From Lepus europaeus (Eukaryota; Chordata; Mammalia; Lagomorpha; Leporidae): 64,000 nt of DNA. Shown here piece by piece: positions 42,651 to 55,307 of this stretch. Position 1 is the first letter of the stretch, and every line of letters starts with the position of its first letter. Where the stretch lies: contig NC_084836.1 of the NCBI RefSeq assembly GCF_033115175.1, positions 64,533,097 through 64,597,096 of the forward strand, read 5' to 3'. The translations under genes and the position numbers were made by a program. Below the pieces are notes generated by a model. The model did no database searches, had not been told where the DNA came from, and saw only the letters and a program-made list of their open reading frames with translations.

Positions 42651-45600
42651 TTTAGCCGAGATGTGGAGGAAGTGCGTTCCCTCCTCTCACAGAAGGAGAA
42701 CATCAATGTGCTGGTGAGTTGGGAGCAGGGAGGATGGCGAGCCCAGAATCCGGGCTCCGGGGTTCCGGACCCCTCCCCATCAGCGGGGCGGTTCCGCGTC
42801 TCTGCTTAGATGAGGCCGCAGCTATTTCCACCCTGGGATGGGAACCTGCTCTGCGTTTGGGGATGGAGAGCAAGTCAGGCTTGGAGCACAGACCCGTGGG
42901 GCCGGGGATGCCCAGAATGGGTGTTCTCTTCTGAAGCAGTGGGGTCTGCAGAGCCCCTACCCCTCCTGGAAGAAGGAGATGGCCGCTTCGGCCCCTCGGC
43001 CCTGACTCCACCCTCCCTAGGTGCTCTTGCCTTTGACTCTCCTTACGGGCATTTAGAGCGTTGCAGAACCTATGGGAGGAGATTGTGGAGAAGAGCCTGG
43101 GGCTCTGAGGCTTGGGCTGGGTTCCTGGATAGCCCCCCGAACTCCCTACAGCTGCTCCTCTTTTCTGTCTTGCCAGGACCAAGAGAGGCGAACCCCACTG
43201 CATGCTGCTGCCTACGTAGGCGATGTCCCCATCCTCCAGTTGCTACTGATGTCAGGTGAAAGTGGGGAGCTGGAAGGCGTGGCACCTAGGAGGGGAGCTG
43301 AGGGGAGGAGCCTCCTGTTTCATATGCAAGCAGCATTGATCCAGGCCCCCTTCCCACCGCCTTCCCACCCCCTCTCCACCTCCCATCAAAACAGGAAATT
43401 ACATCCCTACAGGTGCTAACGTCAACGCTAAGGATACACTGTGGCTGACCCCTCTTCATCGTGCTGCTGCCTCCCGAAACGAGGTACGGGGTCGAGGTGA
43501 TAAGGCTGGAGGTGAGGGTGGAGGCGCGTCTGTCCCCTGCCCTCCTCCAGGTGGGGAGGAGAGCAGCCCTTGGCTCCTCTCTCCTGCCCCTGGTACTGGC
43601 ATCAGGGAGAGCCTAACACTGGGCTGGCAGACTGCGGGGGCCCGCTGCCAGGCCTGAGTGACTCATCCTTCCCTGGGGGGCCACCTTGAGTCTGAGCCCC
43701 CTCTGGGCACGGAGGTTTCTCTGCTTGTCATGGGGGACAGGGACCGTGGTCCGCTGCATCCCAGCTCCTCAGCCAGCATGGAAGTTGACAGCTCAGGGGC
43801 CAAGCATAACCCTTTCTGTTGGGTCCTGTACCTTGTTCCCAGCAATCCTGAAAGGAGGGAAAAGGAGACCTCCCTCCTTGATTGGCCCATCACTTCCCCC
43901 GTTGGCCGCCAGGGGGAGGGGCTGAGACAGCAGTGGGAGTGAGGTGGGTAGTTAGGAGGGGCGTCTGCGCTGGGGTTATGGAGAGGACCCAGGGTATGTT
44001 TGCTCTCTGAGGTAAGGGAAACAGACGCCTTTGGTGTCTGTGGAAGGGCTAAGGAGGTATTCATTTCTGTAGCAGGAGCGTTTATTTTTCCTAGGAGCGG
44101 TGGGGTTTGGGCTGTGCAGCCCTTCCTGTGTGCATTTGCTTGGGAGTGGGTGGAAGGCGGCGCTTCCAAAAGTTCATGGCACAGCTAAAAGAAGCAGCTG
44201 ATTCTGAGGCAGAACGTTTTAAAATCCAGGCGTCGTTTTTTCATAATGCACGTTTTCTGTGAGCTTTTGGAAGCCCCCTCCTATATAAGTGAAGATTTCC
44301 AGGATGTGGTTTGGGGAGTGGTGCGTGTGGCTTGGGGAAGGGGGAGCAAGGTGAGGAAGACCTGGAGCGCTCGGAAGGCCCAGCAGGTTGGAAGTAGGTG
44401 TCCTGGAAAGTGAGCGTGGACTGCTAGTGGGGGTGGGGCCGCATGCGCCCTGCTGACCCGTTTCCTCCTTCCACTCCCTCTCGTTTTATCCTCCTGATGC
44501 CCCTCTATCTTCTCCCTTGTCCTCTGTCCCTCCACAGAAGGTGCTGGGGCTGCTGCTGGCACATTCAGCAGATGTGAACGCCCGAGACAAGCTGTGGCAG
44601 ACACCATTGCATGTGGCTGCCGCCAACCGGGCCACCAAGTGTGCCGAGGCTCTGGCACCCTTGTTGAGCAGCCTCAACGTGGCTGACAGGAGTGGGCGCA
44701 GTGCGCTGCACCATGCAGTGCATAGTGGACATCTTGAGGTGAGAAATGCTGCAGGCTAGGCCAGCCCAGTGCCTGCCCTGCCCTGCCCTGCCCTACGTGC
44801 TCACCTGACCCTGCTTCTGGGCCACTGGGGCTGGGGAAGCAGCAGCACAGATAGATGTTCCATAAGCACCTGGGCTCCTGTACAGGATGAAAGTCAGATT
44901 AGAGAGCTTGACTTGGACTTCAGGAGGTTGGTAAACCCTCTGAAGTTGCGTGGAAAATGTTGGTACACACACCTTTCTGAAGAGAGAGTCCCCGTCTGTT
45001 GGTCATGCATTTTCAGTGACTGGTGAGAGGCATAGGCGTTTGGCCTAGCGGTGAAGAAGCTGAGTAAGGCACCCACATCCAGGATCCCAAGTGCCTGGGT
45101 TCGATACCTCCTGACTACAGCTTCCTGCTAATATGCATCTTGGCAGGCAGAAGTGATGGCTCAAGTAACAGGGTTCCTGCCACACACATGGGAGATCTGC
45201 GTTGAGTTCCTGGCTCCTGGCTTCGGCTGTCGTGGGCTTTTGGGGAGTGAACCAGTGAATGTGTACTCTCTCCCTCTTTCTGTCTTAAATAAGTAAAAAA
45301 TAACAAAGACTCCCTAGGAGTTTCAGAGCCAGCAGATCACCCTAAGCCACTTGTGGGCATGTCCCTGCAGTTTCTGCATCTACCTGGGATCTCCTCAGTG
45401 CCTGCTTCCGCTGTCCCTGTAGAACTCCAGGTTGTGCTTGGGAACAGAGACCTCAGGAGATGAGGCCTGTGCCCTTTGGTAGGTGTCAACCAAGCTCTGA
45501 ACAGGTTGTCTATGTCCTGATACAGACGGTGAACCTGCTTCTCAACAAGGGAGCCAGCCTGAACGTCTGTGACAAAAAGGAGCGGCAGCCCCTGCACTGG

Positions 45601-48600
45601 GCTGCTTTTTTAGGTGAGCGCACAGGCAGGAGAACCCGGAATTTGCCGCTGAAGGCTCCCAGGGCGGGGATATAAGGTTGCAGACCGGAGCTCAGGGCCT
45701 CCGGAGTTCACCCTCCACCTCCCTGAGCGTGTCTTCTCTTTTCCCAGGGCATTTGGAGGTCCTGAAACTGCTGGTGGCACGGGGAGCAGACCTGGGCTGT
45801 AAGGACCGCAAGGGCTACGGGCTGCTCCACACGGCCGCTGCTAGTGGCCAGGTCGAAGTGGTGAAGTACCTGCTCCGGATGGGGGCTGAGGTCAGGGTTC
45901 TGAGCCCGGCGTGGGCTGGGGGCTATGGGCAGGGAGCTGGACCTGGTAGTTTCTGAAGGGACTAGGAAGGTGCTGGTTTTGTGGGTATGGTTCTGGGAGG
46001 AGATAGTGAGGGTCTGAATGCTGCTTGCCCCGAGTAACAGCACCCTCTATCCCTTGGGGCAGAAACTTGGGGGGTCTAGGGCAGTTGTTGGATTCCTGGG
46101 ATACTGTAGGCTTTATGTGCTGCCTTCCACTTTGTTTAAACCCTGCTTCCCTTCCCCTCCTGGAAATCCAGATCGATGAGCCCAACGCTTTTGGAAACAC
46201 AGCTTTGCACATTGCCTGCTACCTGGGCCAGGATGCCGTGGCCATTGAGCTGGTGAATGCAGGCGCCAATGTCAACCAGCCGAATGACAAGGGCTTCACG
46301 CCACTGCACGTGGCTGCCGTCTCCACCAATGGCGCACTCTGTTTGGAGCTGCTGGTCAATAACGGGGCTGATGTCAACTACCAGGTGCCCGCAGGGACTG
46401 GTTGGGAGAGGAACCTGGCTCTGGGGATCCTGGCCATGTCTGGATAGCTCTCTGGGGAATTGTCCCTCGCCTCCTGGGATGCTCAGCAAAGCATGGGCTG
46501 AGAAGATGTCCACAGAACCCCTCCATCCTCAGAGATGTGTCCTTTGAAACATTCTCTGTGCTTTGCACTACAAAAAAAAGAAAAAAGAAAAACAAAAAAA
46601 GACAAACCCCGCTGTTTCCACAGAGTAAAGAAGGGAAGAGTCCTCTGCACATGGCTGCGATCCATGGCCGCTTCACGCGCTCCCAGATCCTCATCCAGAA
46701 TGGTAGGGGCCTGGGAGACTGCTCTCATCTCCTCCCCCAAGGAATCAGCCCTAGAAAGCCCTGCCTGTCTTCCGAGACAGGCACCTGTGGAAGCGGCCCT
46801 GCCCCGCCCCTGCCCTGCCCCCTGGGGCTCACACACTGAAGGCTTAGCCAGACCAGTTCCCAGGAGGGAACTGCTCGCAGGAGTGGCCCGAGCCTGAGCT
46901 CTGCCTGGGCTTCTGTGTGTGCCTCCCCCTCTCAGGCAGCGAGATTGATTGTGCCGACAAGTTTGGGAACACGCCCCTGCACGTGGCTGCTCGCTACGGA
47001 CACGAGCTGCTCATCAGCACCCTCATGACCAATGGCGCGGATACCGCCCGGTGCGTCCCAGCCCCTGGCCCCATCTCTGGGTTGCCGTCAAACACGCTTG
47101 CCCAAGGGAGGCATGGAGGGCCTCCTTACCCTGCCTGGGGCAGCTGCGCGTGGGGGTGGAGGGGGGGGTGGGGTACAGAAAGAGCTGACCGCGTCCCTCC
47201 ACCTCTCCCAGGCGCGGCATCCATGACATGTTCCCCCTGCACTTAGCTGTCCTCTTTGGGTTCTCTGACTGTTGCCGCAAGCTTCTTTCCTCAGGTACGT
47301 GCCGATTGGCTGGGGGCCGGGCAGGTGTGCACAGAGCAGGGCCTCTCCCTCGGCTCGTTGCCCTCAGACGTGACCTGTGGGTGCCCGCCCTCCAGGTCAG
47401 CTGTACAGCATTGTGTCTTCACTCAGCAACGAGCACGTGCTCTCGGCTGGGTTTGACATCAACACACCTGACAACCTTGGCCGTACCTGTCTTCATGCTG
47501 CTGCTTCTGGAGGGTGCGTTCTCCTTCCCGTCTCCCAGGCCCTGAGAGGGGGCGCTGGGCGAGGGTCTGTTCCCCTCCCTCCGTGGGAGCAGAAGAGGCA
47601 GTCCAGTCACACCCTGTCTTCACCCTTCCTGGGCTGTGGCCTCTCCTCGGGACCCTTACCCTCATTTGCTTTTAGGAATGTGGAATGTCTTAATTTGCTG
47701 TTGAGCAGTGGAGCTGACTTGAGGAGGAGAGATAAGTTTGGAAGGTAGGTTACCAGGCAGGAGGGAGGCTAGTGGTAGCGAGCGGTCAGAGCGGCTTTTG
47801 ATTCTTGCACCCGCCCTCCTGCCCTTCCCCCAGGACCCCACTGCACTATGCAGCCGCCAACGGCAGCTACCAGTGCGCAGTGACGCTGGTGACGGCCGGG
47901 GCCGGCGTCAACGAGGCTGACTGTAAAGGCTGCTCCCCGCTCCACTATGCTGCCGCCTCCGACACCTACAGGAGGTGAGGCTCCCCCCGGGTCCTCCTCA
48001 GCTCACTCCCCACCCCGCGCCCTGCCCTGACTTGCTCATGCCCTCTTGCCCAGAGCGGAAGCCCACACAGCTTCCAGCCACGACGCTGAGGAGGACGAGC
48101 CACTGAAGGAGTCCCGCAGGAAGGAGGCCTTCTTGTGAGTAGCAGAGAGGAGCCCGGGGCGCGTCTTCCCCGCGGCGTGGCCTGCCCCAGCCTTCTCTCC
48201 CACGCCTGCCGCTGCCGGCACGGCCAGGATTAGCCCGGGCTGAGGAAAGCCAGAAGCACAAGGCCTCGTCCACCCTTCAAGGAGCGGGAGGTCTTGCTGA
48301 GCAGATCAGAAAAGCTCAGGACACAGCTCATTGTCCGTGTCCCAGGCAGTCGTTGAATATTGCTTTCCTAGGCTTCTATACCACACTGGGCGCTGAGGGT
48401 AAAAAATGAATTACCCCAAATGTCTGCCCTTAAAAAACCCAATCTACTGGGAGAGGTAACAAAAAGAGCCACTCACAGATGGAAGATGTCTGTAAGAGGG
48501 GAAATGATTGTGGATTTTTTTTTTTAAGATTTATTTATTTATTTAAAAAGCAGAGTGACAGAAGGAGAGACCAAGTGAGAGCTCTTCCATCCTCTGGTTC

Positions 48601-51600
48601 ACTCCCCAAAGGGCCACAACAGCAGGGCTGCTCCAGGCTGAAAGCCAGGGGGCTGGAGCACCATCCCGATCTCACGTGTGTGGCAGGGGCCCAAGCACTT
48701 GAGCCATCTTCTGCTGCTTTTCCAGGCACATGAGCGGGGAGCTGGATTAGAAGCAGAACAGCCCAGACTTGAACTGGTGCTTAGATGTGGGATGCCGGCA
48801 TTGTAGGCGGCAGCTTGGTGCAGAGCACCACAATACCAACCCCATCTCTGTTCTATCTTCACTGTTTTTTGGTAACTCTAAGCCTGTTCCACAATAAAAA
48901 GTTTATTTTTTAAAGATGTATTTATTTACTTGAGAGGCAGAGTTACAGACAGAAAGAGAGAGAGACAAAGAGAGTGATCTTCCATCCGCTGGTTCACTCA
49001 AATGGCCACAACAGCCAGAGCTGGGCCAATCTGAAGCCAGGAGCCAGGAGCTTCTTCCCAGTCTCCCACGTGGGTGCAGGTGCCCAAGGACTTGGGCCAT
49101 CTTCTACTGCTTTCCCAGGCCGTGGCAGGGAGCTGGATGGGAAGTGGAGCAACCGGAACTCCAACTGGTGCCCATGGGGGATGATGGTGCCACAGGCGTT
49201 TGCTTAACCTGCTATGCCATAGCGCAGGCCTCAAGTTTATTTTTTAATTAATTTTTTAAAAAGATTTATTTATTTATTCATTCGCAAGTCAGAGTTACAC
49301 AGAGAGAAGAGAGGCAGAGAGACAGAGGTCTTCCTTCCGTTGGTTCACCCCCCAAATGGCTGCGATGGCCGGAGCTGTGCCGATCCGAAGCCAGGAACCA
49401 GAAGCTTCTTCCAGGTCTCCCATGTGGGCGCAGGGGCCCTAGGACTTGGGCCATCTTCTATTGCTTTCCCAGGCCACAGCAGAGAGCTGGATTGGGAGAG
49501 GAGCAGCTGAGACTAGAACCGGCGTCCATATGGGATGCCAGCGCTTCAGGCCAGGGCGTTAACCCGCTGGGCCAGAGCGCCAGCCCCTCAAGTTTATTTT
49601 TTTAAAAAGCTAATAATTGGGGCCAGTTTTGTGGCATAATGGATAAAGCCATTGCTTGTAATGCCAGCTTCCCATATGCACACTAGTTTAATTCCCAGCT
49701 GCTCCACTTCCAATCCAGCTCCCTGCTAATGGCCTGGGAAAAGCAGTGGGAAATGGCCCAAGTGTTTGGGTCCCTGCCACTTAACTTGAGAAACCCAGAA
49801 GAAGCTCCTGGCTTCAGCCTGACCTACTTTGGCTGTTGCAGCCATCTAGGGAGTGAAACAGTGGGTGGAGGATCTCTTTCTCTCTGTAAGTAAAAAAAAA
49901 AAAAAAAAAAAAAAGTTTATTCATTTGAAGGGCAGGCTTACAGAGAGAGAGAAAAGGAGAGACAGAGAGAGAGAGAGGTCTTCCATCTGCTGGTTCACTC
50001 CCCAGATGGCTGCAACTGCCAGAGCTGGACTGATCAGGAGCCAGGAGCTTCCTCCAGGTCCCCCACATTGGTGGCAGGGCCCCAAGCACTTGACCCATCT
50101 TCTGCTGCCTTCCTAAGCCACTAGCAGGGAGCTGGATTGGAAGTTGAGCAGCCAGAATTTGAACCTGCACCCATGTGAGATGCTGGTGCTATAGGCTGCA
50201 GCTCTACCTGCTTTGCCACAGCGCCAACCCCATAAAAATCTCTTAAAAAAAAAAAAAATGTAATCAAATTCAAGCAGCTCAGCTGTGTGAGCTTTGGCAC
50301 GTTACTTAGTCTCTCTATGCCTCGATTTCCTCAGCCACGGTCAAGGTAAGATCAGTACGAGGATTACATTATTTTTAATGCACATGAAGTGCTTAGAATA
50401 GTGCTAGACACATCATAAGTGCTAAGCACTTGACTGTTACTGTCACAGCTCCTACTATGGTATGAGAAGGGGAGAGGCGCCTAGCTGGGAATGCTGGGGT
50501 AGGCAGAGGAGAGGAGCTGGGACTGGGTTTGAAATGAGCAGGGGGCAGGTATTTGGCCTAGCGATTAAGGTGCCCATATCCCAGGGCTTGCGTTTGCTTC
50601 GAAGCTGTGGCTTCGATTCCTGTCATTACATACCCTGGGAGGGAGCAGTGGTGGTTCCGAGCACTTGGGTCCCTGCCACCCACGTGGGAGACCCAGATTG
50701 GGTTCCCAGCTCCCTGCTTCAGCCTGGCCTAACCCTAGGAAGTGAAGCAGCAGATAGGGGAGCACTCTGTGCTTCTGGGGTACCATGGTTACGACCACTG
50801 GTAACAGAAACAGCTGAGTAGACCTGCTTCAGAGGGGCTGGCGTGAGGCTGCATTCTGGGCGGTAGCCGCCAGGTCGCTGGGCGGAGGGTGCAGACTGAA
50901 GCTCCTGCACTGGCTTTTCTAGACGAGCAATCAAAGGCTGAAGGAGGCGCTGAAGCCAGAGTGCTCTAGGGCAGCCCTTGAGGAGTGGCGGGTCAGGATC
51001 TGGGCTGGGGGCAAGCAAGATTTGGAGCCGAGGATAGGTGGTGGCTGGTGGGCCTGGAGGGGCCCTCTTGCCCCTCTGAGTTGTGCCTCACAGCCTACCC
51101 CCGGCTCCACAGCTGTCTGGAGTTCTTACTGGATAATGGTGCAGACCCCTCCCTGCGGGACAGGCAGGGCTACACAGCTGTGCACTATGCAGCCGCCTAC
51201 GGCAACAGACAGAACCTCGAACTGGTATGTGCCGAGGCCAGGCCAAGGTGCATGGTCTACCTCTGGGTTTGTGGATTCTGAAACCAAGGGGTGGTTGTAT
51301 CAAGTGTGCTCCGTGGAACCAGGAGCCTAGAGATGACTGTGAGTGGGGGCCAGGGGACTGATACCTTGGGAGCTGCCGAACCTCAGCACCTGTTTTCCTG
51401 TCCATTGCAGCTCTTAGAAATGTCCTTTAACTGCCTGGAGGATGTGGAGAGCACCATTCCAGTCAGCCCTTTGCACTTAGCTGTGAGTCCCCAGTCTTTT
51501 CCTCTTGCCGTCCCTGCCCCACCTGCTCGCAGCCCCACGTAAGGGTGACCCAATCACCTGATCCTTGCTTCTACCTTCTTGTGGGGGAGGGCGCAATGCA

Positions 51601-54600
51601 GGGGGAGAGGCCCAACGGTCCTGGGGAGCTGTGGAGGACTAATGCCTAGAGCGTCTCCATGGGCCCCAGGCACAGTGGGGCCAGGTGCGTGTCACGAGCT
51701 GCATCTGTTGGTTGCCTGCACCCCTCCAGGCCTATAACGGTCACTGTGAAGCCCTGAAGACGCTGGCGGAGACGCTGGTGAACCTGGATGTAAGGGACCA
51801 CAAAGGCCGGACCGCGCTCTTCCTGGCCACTGAGCGAGGCTCTACTGAGTGTGTGGAGGTACTCACGGCCCACGGTGCCTCCGCCCTCATCAAGGAGCGT
51901 AAGCGCAAGTGGACGCCCCTGCACGCTGCTGGTTAGTGCCTGCTTCCTGAACAGTTAGGCCTGGGAGAGGGCTGGGTCAGGGCGGATATAGCCATGTGTC
52001 CTGATTCATAGCTTCCTGTCTCCAGAGTGTCTCACTGCTCCAGGTCTTCCCGTAACCTTGACCCTTGCAGCCTTGAGGCTCGAGCTGACCCTGCCCTGAT
52101 GCAAGTTCCCTTTTGTCTCTAGCTGCCTCTGGCCACACTGACTCCCTGCACTTGCTGATTGACAGTGGGGAACGAGCTGACATCACCGATGTCATGGATG
52201 CCTATGGACAGTGAGTGTGGGTGGGGGTGGGACGCAGATGTTCCCACCCGTACTGGACCCTCACCCTTTCTCCTGCCTCCCTCTGTAGGACCCCACTGAT
52301 GCTGGCCATCATGAATGGCCATGTGGACTGTGTACATCTGCTGCTAGAGAAAGGATCCACAGCCGATGCTGCTGACCTCCGGGGCCGCACTGCCCTCCAC
52401 CGTGGGGTGAGAGCTCCTGGGCGGGTTGCTCACAGGCGGGCCTCGATGTGGGAGCACAGCGCCCACCAGCAGCTGGACATCGGACTGTGTAGGAGGCGGG
52501 CTAGGTTTTCACACAAGGGTCATATTGGGCCTTAGCTGTGCCTGCTGCAGGATGAGTGGCCGCCATCCCCGGCTGACTGCCCTGCTTTGTAATCACACAT
52601 GAGCACAGGCCCACCACTCAGACTACTGTGCCCTCAGACAGTGCGGCCATCACCCAGGTCCTTCTCACGACCCCTGTCCCAGAGCTGCCCCCTCCTCCCC
52701 CAAGATTCCCACCCCCCCGGTCCTTTCTTTGCTCTCCATTCGGTGTCTCACTCCACTCTCACTGCAGAGTGGACTCTGGCCATCATGATGACTGTTGGCA
52801 CAGAGACACAGGGAAGGAGATGCTGGTGCCTAACACCTGGGCTCCTTGTTGTGCATCAGGGATTGGAGCCCTGGAGGTGGTTCCTACTCCTGGCCGGCAG
52901 AAAGGGAAGGGCTCCTCACCGCTACTCTCGCCCCCATGTCCCCCCACAGGCAGTGACTGGCTGTGAGGACTGCCTGGCTGCCCTGCTGGACCACGATGCG
53001 TTTGTGCTCTGCCGAGACTTTAAGGGCCGCACGCCCATTCACCTGGCCTCAGCCTGTGGCCACACAGCAGTCCTGCGGACACTACTGCAGGCTGCCCTTT
53101 CCACAGACCCCCTGGATGCCGGGGTGGATTACAGCGGATACTCGCCCATGCACTGGGCCTCCTACACTGGTACGGCCCGGGCCTCCGGTAGGCTGCAGGA
53201 TGTGTGTGCGGTGTAGAGACGGGTGGGCTGTGGGGAGCCTGCGCTGATGCGGGCTGGCAGTGGAGTGGAGCCTCAAGAGGTGGGGTGGGTGGAGCACCCC
53301 TGCCTTTTCTCTGTCGCCACCCTTTTGTCCTCGTCCCCAGGACATGAAGATTGTCTGGAGTTGTTACTTGAACACAGCCCATTTTCGTACCTGGAAGGAA
53401 ACCCCTTCACTCCTTTGCACTGTGCAGTGTAAGTCCCTGTGCACTGTGGGCTCCCCGCCTCCAGGGGCACCAGGGCTGAGACCTGCGTCAGCATGGGAAG
53501 ACCACTTCCCTTGCCTTCCTGGTGACCCCTGCTCCCTCTTCCCTAGAATTAATAACCAGGACAGCACCACAGAGATGCTGCTGGGAGCTCTGGGTGCCAA
53601 GATTGTGAACAGCCGAGATGCCAAAGGACGGTGAGTGAGGGACGGTTCGTGGAGGAGCCTGGGCACCTGGGGTTCCTGTTCGCTCAGGCACAAGGGCGTG
53701 CCCCTCTTCACTCTGCCCTGCCCACCCACAGGACCCCCCTTCACGCCGCTGCCTTCGCAGACAATGTCTCTGGGCTCCGGATGCTGCTGCAGCATCAAGC
53801 TGAGGTGAACGCCACGGACCACAGTGGCCGCACTGCACTCATGACGGCGGCGGAGAACGGGCAGACTGCTGCCGTGGGTGGGTAGGGGCCACGTGGAAGG
53901 GAGGAGCGCCCCCGGCGTGTGGACTGGGGTTGGGGTCACAGCCGGGGTGGGTGGAGAGGCAGGATGGCTGCTGCCCTGGAAGGAGGTGTCACTCCCACGG
54001 TCGCATTTCTCTTACAGAATTTCTGCTGTATCGAGGGAAGGCAGACCTCACTGTGCTGGATGAGAATAAGAACACTGCCCTCCACTTGGCTTGTAGCAAG
54101 GTACTGCCTGGAGTCGGGGGGCTGGGGTGTGGGCTGTGTCACGGGCAGACCTCGACAGAATGGGGAAGGGCTTGATGCAGAGCAGGTTGGGCCAGAAGTT
54201 ACACTTCTGCCCGTCTGACTGGTGGGACAGCCCGCTGTCCGCCCGTCATGCTTCCACTTCACAAGTGCCCACTCTCTGTCCTCTCCCTCAGGGCCATGAG
54301 AAATGTGCCCTCATGATCCTGGCAGAAACCCAAGACCTTGGCCTTATCAATGCTACTAACAGTGCACTGCAGATGTGAGTGCCTGGGGAAGGGGGCTCCT
54401 GGCTGGGGGGAGGCAGGTGGGTGAAGAAAGAGCAGCCCCCGCTCCAGGGGCTCTGGAGCTCACAGCATTTGTCCAGAGCTCTTGCCACCCTGGCTGGGGT
54501 AGGAGGGCAGCCCGGCCTCCTGCTGATTTCATGCTCCTTCCTTTCTTCCAAGGCCACTCCACATTGCTGCCCGGAACGGTCTAGCTTCTGTGGTACAGGC

Positions 54601-55307
54601 CCTGCTAAGCCGCGGGGCCACAGTGCTGGCTGTGGATGAAGAAGGTAGGGGGATCTGGAGTCCTCACCTCTCGTGGGCTTGGGGCCAGGGGCCATCTTTC
54701 AGGAGGTGACTTCTTAACCTTGCTGCAAATAAGATTTTCTTCCCAAGGGAAGTCTTGAGAGCAGGGACCCATCACCACCGGTACTCTGGAGTCAGAGGGC
54801 AATGTGATGGAGCCAGCAGGGTTGGGAGGACCCCCTCCTCACTCATACACACATCCAGGCTTCCGTGTCCCATCCTCCCCAGCCTGGCTCCAGCCTGGAC
54901 CCCACACTTTGGGAATCTCCCTGTCAGCCTCCTGGGGCCCTGGTTGCCCTTGAATTCTGACCACCCTGGGTGCTTATCCGCTTCGGTTGCCCTCCCAGAG
55001 GCTGGGGACCCAGGGATCCAGGACTGTGCCTCAGCTCCCCGCACTTGGCCCCGCAGGTCACACCCCGGCCCTGGCCTGTGCCCCTAACAAAGACGTGGCA
55101 GACTGCCTGGCCTTGATCCTTTCCACCATGAAGCCTTTCCCGCCCAAGGACGCCGTCAGTCCTTTCAGCTTCAGCCTGCTCAAGAACTGCGGCATCGCGG
55201 CCGCCAAGACGGTGGGTGGCTGCGGCGCCCTGCCCCACGGGGCCTCGTGCCCCTACAGCCAGGAGCGGCACGGCGCCATCGGGCTAGATGGCTGCTACTC
55301 TGAGTAG
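42280..55307 (+). CDS. ANKRD52: Serine/threonine-protein phosphatase 6 regulatory ankyrin repeat subunit C
   Basis: Scaffold that binds PP6 catalytic complexes and directs their substrates; it is also linked to the AGO2 phosphorylation cycle (literature knowledge). The 28 coding exons: 42280-42306, 42630-42713, 43177-43255, 43413-43483, 44538-44738, 45526-45613, 45748-45890, 46172-46384, 46624-46702, 46936-47050, 47212-47294, 47396-47513, 47676-47744, 47834-47974, 48054-48134, 51113-51224, 51411-51482, 51730-51931, 52123-52210, 52289-52406, 52950-53169, 53341-53428, 53547-53630, 53732-53877, 54018-54100, 54292-54374, 54553-54644, 55057-55307 (TAG). All junctions are GT-AG, phases close, and the sum is 1076 residues, equal to human. 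Ankyrin consensus (TPLHxAA...G...LL..GAD) repeats almost throughout. Exon 15 holds an acidic/basic linker ([17 protein letters not shown]). The start GCCATGG is a good initiation context. Confidence 0.98.
43484..44537 (+). other. ANKRD52: ANKRD52 intron 4
   Basis: About 1.05 kb, unique apart from the MITE at 44163-44273. No exon recognised. Confidence 0.65.
44163..44273. mobile_element. Short mariner-like MITE with inverted ends
   Basis: In ANKRD52 intron 4. Begins CTTCCAAAAGTTCATGG and ends GTGAGCTTTTGGAAG, inverted copies of each other. TTTTTTCATAATGCACG in the right half resembles the copy at 38634-38742, so both look like one family. Confidence 0.55.
45025..45302 (+). mobile_element. Old C-repeat subtype, sense
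   Basis: In ANKRD52 intron 5. It starts GGCATAGGCGTTTGGCCTAG, a different head from most copies, with GGTTCGATACC as B box and TCTTAAATAAGTAAAAAAT tail. Confidence 0.75.
46385..46623 (+). other. ANKRD52: ANKRD52 intron 8, with atypical splice sites
   Basis: Donor CAG|GTGCCC departs from consensus at +4 to +6. The acceptor is preceded by an A-rich stretch (46571-46605), leaving a short pyrimidine tract GCTGTTTCCACAG. Reading through gives about 20 extra residues and a stop at 46445-46447. Confidence 0.8.
48518..48843 (-). mobile_element. CSINE, antisense, diverged
   Basis: TTTAAGATTTATTTATTTATT to CACAATACCAACCCC. Confidence 0.87.
48909..49231 (-). mobile_element. CSINE, antisense, complete
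   Basis: TTTTAAAGATGTATTTATTTA to CATAGCGCAGGCC. Confidence 0.9.
49258..49588 (-). mobile_element. CSINE, antisense, complete
   Basis: TCAAGTTTATTTTTT at about 49232 and 49589 is the target duplication. Near-consensus body and head ending CAGAGCGCCAGCCCC. Confidence 0.92.
49619..49892 (+). mobile_element. CSINE, sense
   Basis: TTGGGGCCAGTTTTGTGGC head. The tail is cut short at CTCTCTGTAAGT before an A24 run. Confidence 0.87.
49911..50231 (-). mobile_element. CSINE, antisense
   Basis: AGTTTATTCATTTGAAGGGC to CACAGCGCCAACCCC, abutting the sense copy tail to tail. Confidence 0.88.
50280..50445 (+). mobile_element. MIR, sense
   Basis: GCTGTGTGAGCTTTGGCACG, CTCGATTTCCTCAGCC and GTGCTTAGAATAGTGCTAG follow MIR order. 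Confidence 0.72.
50541..50770 (+). mobile_element. Old C-repeat subtype, sense
   Basis: GGGCAGGTATTTGGCCTAGCG head, same older subtype as 45025-45302. The 3' end is eroded. Confidence 0.72.

Larger units (their letters stand above)
48135..51112 (+). other. ANKRD52: ANKRD52 intron 15, SINE-rich
   Basis: The largest ANKRD52 intron (3.0 kb). It holds five full C-repeats, one older copy and a MIR, listed separately; the other ANKRD52 introns are nearly free of repeats. 50771-51112 is unique. Confidence 0.9.

Noticed and set aside
43663-44169. 168-codon minus-strand open frame in ANKRD52 intron 4
   Set aside because: No domain, crosses a MITE edge, and has no supporting signals.
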